IMG/VR virus record: IMGVR_UViG_3300045902_000324
Location: 33,463 to 97,462 of that record
Strand: one strand, 5' to 3'
Length of the DNA stretch: 64,000 bases
From: a virus
Shown: one piece after another, positions 1 to 9,093 of the stretch
Position numbering within the stretch: the first letter of the stretch is position 1
Layout of the letters: every line of letters begins with the position of its first letter
The notes under the pieces: generated by a model
What the model was told of the DNA's origin: nothing
The model's database searches: none
The model's input: the letters and a program-made list of their open reading frames with translations, nothing else
Made by a program: the position numbers and the translations under genes

Positions 1-3000
1 CACAAGCTAAGAAGTTTTCAGACCTGCTTGAGAAAAATCCGCAGTACGTCAAGGCACTATCGGCTCAGCTAAAGTCTGGGATTTCCACAGTGCTTGAAAA
101 CATTGCAAACCTGGCAGAGCAACTGCTGAATTACCTGATCGAGAATCCAGATGCAATCTCTGACATGATCGATCGGATCGGGGAACTCGGAAAAGCGCTC
201 GGCACTATCCTTAAGATGGCGGCAGACTTAACGATCGCGTTCGCCAACGCCGCCAACGCAGTGAGCGGAATAGGAGACAATGCAATCGCTAAGGCAGCGC
301 TGTCCATGACAGGGGTTGGACAGGGCGCCGGGATGATAGGCGCACTGACCAGCGGATACCAGACAGTGCGGGGCTGGTTCGGGGGTAACCAACAATCTGC
401 TGCAACACCCGTGGGAGCGATTGACCCGACTCAGACTGACGGCAGCGACAAAGAGGGGTTGAACAAAGCTCCTGTTCAAGCCAGAGCGGGCGCAACCAAA
501 GCGGCGGCGGCACAAGTCACCGCTGTGGACGAGGCATTGGCTGAAAAACTACGAGACATCTCCACCAACATATCTGAGTTCTACAACACGCTAAAACGTA
601 ATGCCGAAGAACTCGCGCTCACCATCAAGCAAACAGATCTGAATAACTCACTGCTGAAAGCTAAGACAGAGCTGACCAAAGCGCTGAGTGGATTTGGGGA
701 GTCATTCTTTGACGATTTCGTGGGTAGGCTGAGCGGGCTGATTGACAAGTTATTCGAGCCTCTTGAGAATTTTCTGACAGCGCAAGAGAAACTACTGTCT
801 GTCAACACACAGCTCCAAGACTCGCTAAACCGTGGCGCTGGACTTGCAGCAGGACTCAATGGCGCGATGCTACCGAGCGGTGCGCCGGGTGCGCCTGGTA
901 GCAGCGGCGGCTTTTACTCACCCCTGCAAGGGCGCTCCGTTCAAGACCTGGTGAACTACCAGGAATCCGCTGGGCAATCCTTCCGAGCAACCAGAAACCG
1001 TAGGTCTGGACGTGGACTACACAACGGGATTGACTTTGATAGCCGAGTTGGAGGCGGACGCGGCGCACAGGTTGTGGCCATGGAGGGCGGGACTGCATCG
1101 ATCCGGGCTATCGGCACCAACCAAGCTGGTGAACAGTCAATGCAGGTAAAAATCCAGTTCACCGACGAAAATGGCAGACCAATCGAGTACCAATACAACC
1201 ATCTCTCTGAGGCTGCGGTTCAACAAGCTCTCGGACAGACTTCAGGCACAACGCAGGTTAGAGCTGGGCAGCTTATCGGTACGGTCGGCGCGACCGACAA
1301 CCTATCGTCAGGCGCACACCTCGATGTCAAAATAAAAGTCGGAGACAACTACGTAGATCCACAGCAGTACATGGCGGCCCGGTCGGGCAGCGGGGGTTAC
1401 GCCGAAACAGCTGATCGCCGCAGAATCAACATTGGCGCGGCTTCCAGGGATGCTAGTCCCGCATCAGTCCCGACTGGTTCCAGTCCGGCACCCGCAGCTA
1501 GACCGACTGATACGCCTGCTCCTGCGGCATCCAGAGGTCGATATGTGCCACGAGGCGGAACGCTAAGTAGAGCGGAGCGTGTGCAGTCTGACCCGGATGG
1601 CGCTGCGGCAATAACGGCGACAGCCAACAGGCTAGGATTACCTGTGGATCAGTTCGCGGCGTTGATGTCGTGGGAGTCAGGCGGATCATTCAACCCAAAC
1701 GTGATGGGTGGCGACAACAACCAGTACCAAGGACTCATCCAGTTCAGCAGGGACAACCAAAACACCTATGGTATCCGGCAGGGGCAAACTATTTCTGAGC
1801 AGATGCCCGCGATCGAACGCTACCTGCAAGATAGAGGGTTCCAGCCGGGACAGCACGACATCCGCCACGCATATTCGGCGGTGCTGGCTGGCAACGCAGA
1901 CGAGCGGTACTGGAACAGACGAGATAGCAACGGCACGTCAGTTCGCAATGCTGCGCCAAAATTTCAGCAGGGCGATCACTACGAACGGGCGCAGCAGTTT
2001 CTACGAGATAGCGGTGTTCCAGTTGGTTCTGTGACGCAGGGCGGTGCTGCTCCAGTCATGACAGGTTCATCTGTCGATACCGGGGCCGCGCAGCTTCAGC
2101 TCAATTCTGCGATGGATCTAAGTACTCAAAACGCAGCACAGATGGCTGGGTCAGTTCGCTCAGAACTAGAGGCACAAAACCTCCTATCTTCTGCTGAGTT
2201 CGACGCGCTCATCTCAGATCAGCAGCGGGCACTTAATCGTGGCGTGGAGTCTGCCCAAGATTCAGCCAGGGGGATTGCGCGATCGCAGGAAGATATTCGG
2301 CTTGAGCTACTAGGGAACTCTCCATACGCCGAGTACGTTCGCCAAACCACACAGCAAAACAGGGCGTTCGAGGATGCCAATCGAGACACGCTCAAAGCTG
2401 TGGAGCGTGGTGAGAACAGCATTGGAGTTCTGACTCGTTCGAGGGAAGTCTTGCAAACGCAGATTCAGCGGGCGCGAGACATGGGAGTAGACTCTGGCAG
2501 TATTGCTCGACTGGAATCACTACTGCCTAACATTGATGAGGCGATCGCCGCCACACAGACAGAGCTGGATCGGATGCGTTCACAGCTTGACGAAGCAGAA
2601 GACTTATTCAAGCAGCGCAACGAAATGTTGGAGCGCGAATACAAAGCGGAAATGGATGCACGCCGCGCGGCCTCCCGGCAACGAACCGAAAATCTTCAAC
2701 TCACAATGCGGGCGGCTGAGCTATCGGATGCTGGCAATGATGTAGGTGCAGGATTCATCTCTCAGCAGATCAGAGAACGCGACCTGAATCAAAACTACGA
2801 AGAGTCCATGCGTCCTCTGCGCGAGGAACTGGAGGTCGTCAACGCTGAGATCGAAAAGATGCGCGAAGCTGGACTAGCTGTGGACAGCACGGCTGTGACG
2901 GTTGCCACAGAGCGGGCAGCGTACTTGGAAGAAATGCTCGACGGACTTGGCACACAGCGGTCGATCGAGATCGAGTTGAACTATCGAGAGATGGACAACA

Positions 3001-4106
3001 ATTTCAGATCGATGCAGGAGCGTCTATCTAGCGAACGAGACGAAGCTGCTGCTAACCTGCTCGAAAGTCAGGGTGACGTATTCGGCGCTGCGTCAATCCG
3101 CGAGCGTTCCGCCACAACTGCGGAAAATCAGCGATTCTCTGAACAGATTGCTCAGATCAACTCGTTCGCTGCGTCAGGACGTTATGCGCCAGAAGACATC
3201 ATGCGTATGCGGACTGAGGCAGAACAGCTTAATTCCATCAACCTCCAATCGATTGACGGGCAGTTCAAGGATCTTGGCGAGACAATCGGGGGTATCGCTC
3301 AGGGATCGCTAAACAATTTCTTCACATCCATCCTGAACGGCAGCAAGTCGGCGGGCGAGGCTTTCAAAGACCTCATCGGCAGTATGCTTTCCCAACTGGC
3401 CCAACTGGCAATCAACTCAGCGTTCGCAGACATTTTCGGCGGGGGGCTGGGCGGCGGCGCGGCTGGCGGTAGCAAAGGTAGCGGCATCTCTGGCATCCTT
3501 GGCGCAGTCATGGGCGGACTGGGCGGCGGTGGCGGCGGCAAAGACTTTGGCGGTACTGTCGCCAGTGTCGCGGCGGGTGGGGGCGGTGGAAAAGGCTGGG
3601 GCAGCTTGATCGGTACTGTCGCATCCGCTTTCCTTGGCGGCATGAAGGACGGCGGTTCTGTGGCAGACACCAGCAGCGCATTTTCCGAGGCACGTAAAAG
3701 CCGAGGCGCAATCGGTGACGCACTGCGGCGGGAAGGGCCGAACTCGATACTGTCAGCGCTCACCCCAGGCGAGGAAGTGCTGGACACAACAGAGGCCGGT
3801 ATCTATCGACGGATGTTCCCACGGGGTATCCAAGACACGCTGGCATCTGGTTTCAACGGTCGCGTAGCCAACTTCAAGCTTGGTGGCACGGTGGGCGGCG
3901 GTGGCAAGATGGCGTTAGCTCCATCGATCGCAGGCGGAGGCGGTGGGGTATCAATCAGCGCCCCAATCAACATGACGCTTGCAGACCGGGGTAAGGGGGA
4001 CGTTGACCCGGCTGAGTTTCAGCGGGCTGTGGACGCTCGCTTCCACCAGCTTGTGCAGCAAGAGTCTCGCCCAAATGGTTCACTCAATAAACTAGGACGC
4101 CGTTAA
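1..4106 (+). CDS. Tape measure protein with two cell-wall hydrolase-like domains (5' end outside window)
   Basis: The reading frame is open from base 3, so the start lies upstream; the GTG at 90 is internal. At least 1,367 residues are present. Numbering from the GTG at 90, an M23 (LytM-like) region lies near residues 300-420 with HNGID, a catalytic-type YNHLS and GAHLDVKI. The last normally reads HLHFE, so the second His, a zinc ligand in LytM, is Asp here. A lysozyme-like transglycosylase region follows near residues 505-640, with ALMSWESGG carrying the likely catalytic Glu. Long coiled coil-like stretches (about 690-1030) and a Gly-rich hydrophobic tract (about 1095-1190) are typical of tape measures. 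The protein should set tail length and help breach the peptidoglycan at DNA entry. It is followed after 2 bp by a gpM-like tail gene. Very sure of the class, less sure that the M23 part is active. Confidence 0.88.
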   Translation, partial: QAKKFSDLLEKNPQYVKALSAQLKSGISTVLENIANLAEQLLNYLIENPDAISDMIDRIGELGKALGTILKMAADLTIAFANAANAVSGIGDNAIAKAALSMTGVGQGAGMIGALTSGYQTVRGWFGGNQQSAATPVGAIDPTQTDGSDKEGLNKAPVQARAGATKAAAAQVTAVDEALAEKLRDISTNISEFYNTLKRNAEELALTIKQTDLNNSLLKAKTELTKALSGFGESFFDDFVGRLSGLIDKLFEPLENFLTAQEKLLSVNTQLQDSLNRGAGLAAGLNGAMLPSGAPGAPGSSGGFYSPLQGRSVQDLVNYQESAGQSFRATRNRRSGRGLHNGIDFDSRVGGGRGAQVVAMEGGTASIRAIGTNQAGEQSMQVKIQFTDENGRPIEYQYNHLSEAAVQQALGQTSGTTQVRAGQLIGTVGATDNLSSGAHLDVKIKVGDNYVDPQQYMAARSGSGGYAETADRRRINIGAASRDASPASVPTGSSPAPAARPTDTPAPAASRGRYVPRGGTLSRAERVQSDPDGAAAITATANRLGLPVDQFAALMSWESGGSFNPNVMGGDNNQYQGLIQFSRDNQNTYGIRQGQTISEQMPAIERYLQDRGFQPGQHDIRHAYSAVLAGNADERYWNRRDSNGTSVRNAAPKFQQGDHYERAQQFLRDSGVPVGSVTQGGAAPVMTGSSVDTGAAQLQLNSAMDLSTQNAAQMAGSVRSELEAQNLLSSAEFDALISDQQRALNRGVESAQDSARGIARSQEDIRLELLGNSPYAEYVRQTTQQNRAFEDANRDTLKAVERGENSIGVLTRSREVLQTQIQRARDMGVDSGSIARLESLLPNIDEAIAATQTELDRMRSQLDEAEDLFKQRNEMLEREYKAEMDARRAASRQRTENLQLTMRAAELSDAGNDVGAGFISQQIRERDLNQNYEESMRPLREELEVVNAEIEKMREAGLAVDSTAVTVATERAAYLEEMLDGLGTQRSIEIELNYREMDNNFRSMQERLSSERDEAAANLLESQGDVFGAASIRERSATTAENQRFSEQIAQINSFAASGRYAPEDIMRMRTEAEQLNSINLQSIDGQFKDLGETIGGIAQGSLNNFFTSILNGSKSAGEAFKDLIGSMLSQLAQLAINSAFADIFGGGLGGGAAGGSKGSGISGILGAVMGGLGGGGGGKDFGGTVASVAAGGGGGKGWGSLIGTVASAFLGGMKDGGSVADTSSAFSEARKSRGAIGDALRREGPNSILSALTPGEEVLDTTEAGIYRRMFPRGIQDTLASGFNGRVANFKLGGTVGGGGKMALAPSIAGGGGGVSISAPINMTLADRGKGDVDPAEFQRAVDARFHQLVQQESRPNGSLNKLGRR

Positions 4107-4108
4107 AA

Positions 4109-7100
4109 ATGCCAATCCCTATTTTGGAACTTGACCCGGATTGGGAGATTCAAGAAGTCTCCACAATCGACCAGTACAAGTCTGAGCTAAATGACGGGTA
4201 CAAGCAGACGGCAACCAAAAATCTACCGTCGAGCATTCTGTCATGGGAAGTCCGAAAGACGGGGCTGTCTCAGGCAAATCTAAATCTGCTACTTGGCCAG
4301 CTAGAGACATTCGCAGGTAGCACCCCGTTTTCGTGGCGTCCCACGGAAACCGTCTCCTATCGAGCCTACTTCTGCGACGAGTGGACGGTGATTTCATACG
4401 ACACGGATTGCTGGCAAATATCCGGCAAGTTCGTTCAAGACGTTGGCGGCGAGTGTGTAGAGCTGCTTGATCTGATCGACACCGTGGAGATCACAAACTG
4501 GCTGGCGGCAAGCGATGTCTGGCTAACCACATACACCCGAAACACCCTCCCACTTATCATGAACTCTGTGGCAGGGAAACCCTATCTGCTGGTCAACTCT
4601 TTTCACGATGTGCTGGGTCGCGGCGGATACTTTCCCGGCAGCGCCGGGACGACCGAAGGGCAGTTCCTCATGATCCGAGCCTGTATGGATGTGTTCAACC
4701 AGACAGGCATTGCATCATGGCGGCAGCGGGCGATCGACATGGCTGTCGCGCTAGAACCATCTCTGTACCGAGGGCAGACCGTACCTGCCGATCCAAACAC
4801 GCTTTGGCTCCCACACTGGGTGTTTAACGTCAAGGCTCCGTTCACATCAAAAGGACTAAACACAGCCCCCAACCCGCTCAACTATGGTTACTTCGATCTC
4901 CCTGTAACATTCACGGCAGGCGTAGGTCAGATCTCGGCTGGAGCACCTAACCAAGGCGACAAGCTATCTGATGTCTACAGCGTCTATGCGACCGGAGCAA
5001 AGCTGCTGTGGCAAAACGTATTCGCGCCAGTCGTGTTCGGCACCCAGTACCAAGTCGAATACTGGGTGGTCAACTTCATGCTGGGTGGACAAAACTTCAG
5101 GATCTACCCGTCCTCAGCTTCGAGCAACGGAGCACCACCACTCGCTACGACTGAGCCTGCGGGACGGATCAAGCTGACCACAGCGTTTACCGGGAGTCTC
5201 AAAGTTACCTACGCTGCTTACACTGGGAGCGTTATCGTTGCGAATCAGGTCTTTGACCCGTATCCGTTCTGGCGCACGTTGTTGCCAGGTGAAATCAACT
5301 CTGCGTTTGACGTTCACTGGTGGGCTTACGATGCGTACGTGAAGCTGGCGGCAACTACAGGTCTTCTCAAGTGGACGCAGGCGGCTGAGGCGACTCGTGT
5401 CAACACGATCAACACAGCAGTCGTCCAAAACCCAACAAACTGGTACAAAACAGAGGACAACCCAAATCCATTCGGCTACCCCGGCTCTCAGGCTATTCAG
5501 GTAGACAACCCAAACGGCTACACCGCCAGCAGGGAGACAGCGATCGCGGGGCTACTCAATACCCTAAAGCTGGTCGTTGCGGCGGCACCGGGCGGCACGT
5601 TTCCTAGCATCGAGGTTCAGAACTTCGCGGTTCAAGCGCAGATTAACGCGGCTGTAACGATCGAGGTGGCGATCGCGCAGACTACCACAGCGACGGTTCG
5701 CATTGCGCTGTCGCTATCGCCAAACGCATTTGACTTCAGCCAAACCTATTACGTTAACTGGCACGTCGAGGCGAACACAACGGCGCTTACATCAACATCG
5801 TTCATCCCAGAAAACTTCTTCCGCTGGGATAACAACCTGGTGTGGCATTTGTCGATTGCTGAAACGCCTATCTACGTGTTCTCTGGCGGCGGCGGCAGCG
5901 CAACAACAGGGACGTTCCAGGCTACGAACATCCCATACCTGGGGAAAACACTCAAGCAGGCTGTGGGCGAAATTCAGATGAACGCAGCAGCAGGCTTTGC
6001 TGGTGCAGGGTTAGTGCTCATCGGCAGACAAGTTAGACGCCCTCCACAACTCGCGTTCAGGACAGACAAGACCATCATCCTTCGGCTTACCGACGGCGAG
6101 GGGTACAAGTGGGACAAGGAGATCGCCAATACAGGCGGGTGGGTCTTTGTTCGGTATCCGTGGAGCGCCTTCGAGTTTTCACCTAATAACATCGGGGAGG
6201 AACCGCAGGCACCGGACACACAGAACGACATCCAAAATATCGAGTTCATTGCGGTCGCTGGAGAAGGGTTGACCACAGTGCGGATCTGGTGGGCATCCGA
6301 GGGAACCACCAACCCACCCGCCCAGCTTCCTATTCCGGCTCAAACATACAAAGCCGCCGTGGTGTCTAGAAACCGGAATGCTCATACTTTTTGGGTCGGA
6401 AACTTCCGCCCGGCAAACAGTCCGAGTGATCAACTAAAGTACAACCCCGGCGTCGTTCCTTTTACAGTAAACATCGTCAACGGGGTTGTGGATGCTTGGC
6501 GGGGACTGCCTTACATGGGCTATCAAGACCCAGAACTTTGGTTCAAATGGGGGCTTACGGATCGCTGCCAGCAAGTGCTTGACTGTCTCGATGCCGCTCA
6601 AGATGCATACGCGGCATCCACAGGGGTTGTAGGGGCGTTTGCTCCAGTTTTCAAATGGGGCTACTGGGACGGCGGCGACTACCTGGGCGGACTGAACACG
6701 TTTAGCTGGTCTGGGGCTGACCCGAATACAAGCTGGGGACAATACTTCTATCGTCCGTTAGAAGCGACTGCCAAATACTGGAGCCAGAACCCAGGCGATC
6801 GCAAAGCAGATCAAATCGTCATGCGAGGGCTTGCGATGCTGGACGCGCACTACCTAAAAAACAATACCAGCGTACCGTTTACTGATTTCCCACAGGGTGC
6901 TCCGCCATTCGCTGGCTACAACGATCCTGCTGCGTCAGCTCTGATTGGCCGAGCAGCCGTCTATGCAAATCTAGCTGGCGGCAGTCCGTCTATCACGCTG
7001 CGTGTCATCAACCGGACAATAAAACACCTCCAGAGCCAGTATGTCTCAACAGGTATCATGGCGGGCACCTGGAGCGCCGGGCAGCCAACCTTCGTCAGTG

Positions 7101-7219
7101 GAGGAACAATCTATCGTGAATTCTTTGGGTTTTGGCTGGCCGAGATCTATCTATACTTAGCACTCTTGCTCGAAAAGAAGAACGCCCTAGTGATGCCCCC
7201 TTGTGGCACACGAATCTAG
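4109..7219 (+). CDS. gpM-like minor tail protein with a large C-terminal domain
   Basis: Starts 2 bp after the tape measure stop. The first 115 or so residues resemble phage minor tail protein M: a repeated Trp/Phe pattern, FSWRPTE, then a Cys (YFCDEW) and WQISGKF, ending in a beta-rich stretch. Family members are usually 100-120 residues; this one is 1,036. The remaining 900 residues contain Gly/Ala-rich beta-like segments and, near the C-terminus, helical repeats rich in Trp and Tyr (DAYAAS, LAMLDAHYL, LIGRAAVYANLAGG) that remind me of alpha/alpha-toroid glycosidase folds. That resemblance is only an inference. As the fusion sits on a tail tip component it could be a receptor-binding or surface-glycan-degrading module. 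The stop codon overlaps the stop of the convergent prepilin-like gene in the palindrome CTAG. Confidence 0.65.
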   Translation: MPIPILELDPDWEIQEVSTIDQYKSELNDGYKQTATKNLPSSILSWEVRKTGLSQANLNLLLGQLETFAGSTPFSWRPTETVSYRAYFCDEWTVISYDTDCWQISGKFVQDVGGECVELLDLIDTVEITNWLAASDVWLTTYTRNTLPLIMNSVAGKPYLLVNSFHDVLGRGGYFPGSAGTTEGQFLMIRACMDVFNQTGIASWRQRAIDMAVALEPSLYRGQTVPADPNTLWLPHWVFNVKAPFTSKGLNTAPNPLNYGYFDLPVTFTAGVGQISAGAPNQGDKLSDVYSVYATGAKLLWQNVFAPVVFGTQYQVEYWVVNFMLGGQNFRIYPSSASSNGAPPLATTEPAGRIKLTTAFTGSLKVTYAAYTGSVIVANQVFDPYPFWRTLLPGEINSAFDVHWWAYDAYVKLAATTGLLKWTQAAEATRVNTINTAVVQNPTNWYKTEDNPNPFGYPGSQAIQVDNPNGYTASRETAIAGLLNTLKLVVAAAPGGTFPSIEVQNFAVQAQINAAVTIEVAIAQTTTATVRIALSLSPNAFDFSQTYYVNWHVEANTTALTSTSFIPENFFRWDNNLVWHLSIAETPIYVFSGGGGSATTGTFQATNIPYLGKTLKQAVGEIQMNAAAGFAGAGLVLIGRQVRRPPQLAFRTDKTIILRLTDGEGYKWDKEIANTGGWVFVRYPWSAFEFSPNNIGEEPQAPDTQNDIQNIEFIAVAGEGLTTVRIWWASEGTTNPPAQLPIPAQTYKAAVVSRNRNAHTFWVGNFRPANSPSDQLKYNPGVVPFTVNIVNGVVDAWRGLPYMGYQDPELWFKWGLTDRCQQVLDCLDAAQDAYAASTGVVGAFAPVFKWGYWDGGDYLGGLNTFSWSGADPNTSWGQYFYRPLEATAKYWSQNPGDRKADQIVMRGLAMLDAHYLKNNTSVPFTDFPQGAPPFAGYNDPAASALIGRAAVYANLAGGSPSITLRVINRTIKHLQSQYVSTGIMAGTWSAGQPTFVSGGTIYREFFGFWLAEIYLYLALLLEKKNALVMPPCGTRI

Positions 7220-7671
7220 CGAATCGGGCCGTTTCTATCACACACATATCGCACAATAGGGATCACGACATCATCTCCTGCTGCGATAGAACTACCGGGC
7301 ACTGTGTCTCTATCTGCGTTCAATCCGAAGAACGTGAACTGTGCAACACAAACACCATTGCTGCCGTGGTGGTCATAGTCGAGATCTGCTCCAAACGGCA
7401 TGTCGAGTCTGTCCACCCACACCGCCTCAAGTCCGGCTGGCGGCACGTTGCGATCTCGGTCGAGTGGGGGCTGACCCGTATCGGACTGGATCTCCAACAC
7501 CAGCGGTACCATATTTCTTGCTATCGACTGCGCCTCGGCATACAGAGCTTTGTTGCGCTGGTTCAAGTACGAGGGCAGCGCGATCGCAGACAGCACGCCG
7601 ACAATCGCAATTGTCACTAACAGTTCGATTAGCGTGAATCCTGGTTGACCATAATCAGTTCGTTCGTCCAT
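7216..7671 (-). CDS. Type IV prepilin-like protein
   Basis: 151 residues. The N-terminus is a textbook class III (type IVa) prepilin signal: a short leader ending in Gly11, then FTLIELLVTIAIVGVLSAIA, with Phe at +1, Glu at +5 and a hydrophobic helix of about 20 residues. PilD-type prepilin peptidase would cut after Gly11. The rest (Tyr/Asp-rich, with two Cys near residues 109 and 144 that could form the pilin disulfide loop) is compatible with a short pseudopilin or PilA globular domain. It is the last gene of the minus-strand tail operon, 48 bp after a tail fibre-like gene. Pilin genes are not usual phage cargo. A role as a minor pilin, decoy or pilus modifier is inference. Confidence 0.8.
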   Translation of the reverse strand: MDERTDYGQPGFTLIELLVTIAIVGVLSAIALPSYLNQRNKALYAEAQSIARNMVPLVLEIQSDTGQPPLDRDRNVPPAGLEAVWVDRLDMPFGADLDYDHHGSNGVCVAQFTFFGLNADRDTVPGSSIAAGDDVVIPIVRYVCDRNGPIR

Positions 7672-7719
7672 ATCAGAATAAATACTAGCGATCGGACTCC
7701 AAGAGGCGATCGCGGTTAA

Positions 7720-8382
7720 TTAGGTGAAGAACCGAATACCAGCGAGAGTAACTTGCTGAGGGTTCGCAGGAGAGCCAAGGGCGTTAAAGTTTATGGCTCC
7801 GTCCGTGCCGCATCCAAGAACGACGTTAGCATTTGTGCCAAAATTCTCGACCGGATATCGCATCGTACTGGATGGCCTGAACCCAACTGGCAGCGTGCAG
7901 ATTGCGCCAGCGGCAAAAGCTAGTGGTCTACTAGCATAGCCCCGCATCAGGACTTCTCCGCGAATTTTTGTATACTGACACGCCTGAAAGCCAGCAGCGT
8001 TAACCCAGCTATTCTGGAACGAAACCGCTGCCCAAACGGGTGCGCCATTGGTATCTGCAAGCTGCCAAAAGCCGCTGGCGTGAATAAACTCAGCCCACTG
8101 GGTTGATCCCAGTGCCAGAGTGCCGTTCAAACTGATGCCATTCGTGTCTTGGAACGCGATGACATTTGCGCCTGCATTGTGGACGCGAACTCGCTGTCCA
8201 TTGCTGCCACTGGCAATCTGAGGGTTAGAGGTCAGCGTGATGTTCGCTGTCGAGGTGACAGGACACACCTGAAACGCCACGCCTGACGTGATGGCGATCG
8301 TGGTTCCGGCGACCAGCGCTTGACTGGAGTTGAGGATCGGAGTGGCAGTGTCGCCGACAGCAGCTCTAATTGCTCCAAGCAT
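7720..8382 (-). CDS. Tail fibre-like or receptor-binding protein
   Basis: 220 residues, rich in Gly, Ala, Asn, Thr and Ser, with the low charge and repeated short beta-like segments of phage fibre tips. A segment with LPVGFRPSSTMRYPV resembles the conserved motif near the C-terminus of many tail fibre and collar proteins (sequence pattern only). The start ATG overlaps the stop of the 33-residue peptide gene (TAATG), so the two are translationally coupled. Position between J and the end of the tail operon fits an adhesin. No family can be named with certainty. Confidence 0.5.
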   Translation of the reverse strand: MLGAIRAAVGDTATPILNSSQALVAGTTIAITSGVAFQVCPVTSTANITLTSNPQIASGSNGQRVRVHNAGANVIAFQDTNGISLNGTLALGSTQWAEFIHASGFWQLADTNGAPVWAAVSFQNSWVNAAGFQACQYTKIRGEVLMRGYASRPLAFAAGAICTLPVGFRPSSTMRYPVENFGTNANVVLGCGTDGAINFNALGSPANPQQVTLAGIRFFT

Positions 8383-8483
8383 TAATCCTTCCTTTTGCCA
8401 ATCGCAATAATTTCAGCAACGCGCTCGATGATTGGCGTTATTTTCTTGAGCGCTTTACCCAGCCGCTTAAACAGTTTCTTCAA
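8382..8483 (-). CDS. Small cationic amphipathic peptide (33 residues)
   Basis: Starts at TTG 8483 with a good ribosome site (GGAGGG, 8 bases upstream) and stops in TAATG, the A of the stop serving the next gene. It begins 2 bases after the stop of the preceding gene, so it fills the gap exactly. The product has eleven Lys/Arg against three acidic residues, begins MKKLFKRLGKALKK, and continues with an isoleucine-rich helix. The pattern is that of a membrane-active amphipathic helix. No homologue is recognised. Coupling and ribosome site support real translation; function is unknown (membrane permeabilisation, tail assembly aid and chance are all possible). Confidence 0.55.
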   Translation of the reverse strand: MKKLFKRLGKALKKITPIIERVAEIIAIGKRKD

Positions 8484-8485
8484 GG

Positions 8486-9091
8486 CTACAGCCCTCCCCA
8501 ATAGAATTGCAAGGTTGTATTGGACGCAGCAGACGCCCGAATCCTAATCGTCTGCACAAAGAAGTCCCTGAAGTCGAATGCCAGAATCACCTTACCCGTT
8601 GTCGCATTTAGGGTGGTCGGATCAACACTCGCGCCCAGCGTGTCACCAGACAGCCGCAAGATTGAGTCTGACGGGGGAGCAGTGAAATGAGCGCCAGTGT
8701 TCAGATGGATCTGCATATCTGCACTGGCATTGCAGCGAGTTGATATCTCAAAACCGTTCAGGTTGGCTGCACCAATGTTATTCACCTGAAGCCGAAAGCG
8801 GGTCAGGGTGGGGATTTCGATAAAAGTGCCAGTGGATGCAGTGAGGGCGGTGCCGCCGACGACAGCAAGGTTCGTCGGGTTGCCGAACGATGCGCCTACG
8901 GCTGCTCCTGTGTCCACCTTGAAACGATCGCCTACTAGAGCCGTGGGAAGTAATGCCTGAATAGCAGCGGCGATCGCCGTCAGCGCCGGATCTCTGCGAA
9001 TCAAGTCATCCCCAGCCCCTCCGTTATCTTCCACCCGCATGGTGCGCGGGGTGTTCGTCCCGTCAATGTAAGTGCGTCCTACAATTGTCAT
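8486..9091 (-). CDS. Hypothetical tail-associated protein
   Basis: 201 residues, starting 2 bases after the EAL gene stop. The first 60 residues carry TYIDGTNTPRTMRV and an Ala-rich helix (about 36-46). The rest is Thr/Asn/Gly-rich beta-type sequence ending in FYWGGL. Composition and location between J and the fibre-like gene suggest a structural component such as a fibre connector or decoration protein. No named family is recognised. Confidence 0.5.
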   Translation of the reverse strand: MTIVGRTYIDGTNTPRTMRVEDNGGAGDDLIRRDPALTAIAAAIQALLPTALVGDRFKVDTGAAVGASFGNPTNLAVVGGTALTASTGTFIEIPTLTRFRLQVNNIGAANLNGFEISTRCNASADMQIHLNTGAHFTAPPSDSILRLSGDTLGASVDPTTLNATTGKVILAFDFRDFFVQTIRIRASAASNTTLQFYWGGL

Positions 9092-9093
9092 AG

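Noticed and set aside
3299-3787. Minus-strand open frame of 162 codons rich in Pro/Ser
   Set aside because: It is the antisense of the Gly-rich tract of the tape measure; composition follows from GGC/GGT codons and there is no start signal.
7132-7620. Plus-strand open frame of 162 codons
   Set aside because: Antisense to the prepilin-like gene, whose prepilin signal is unmistakable.
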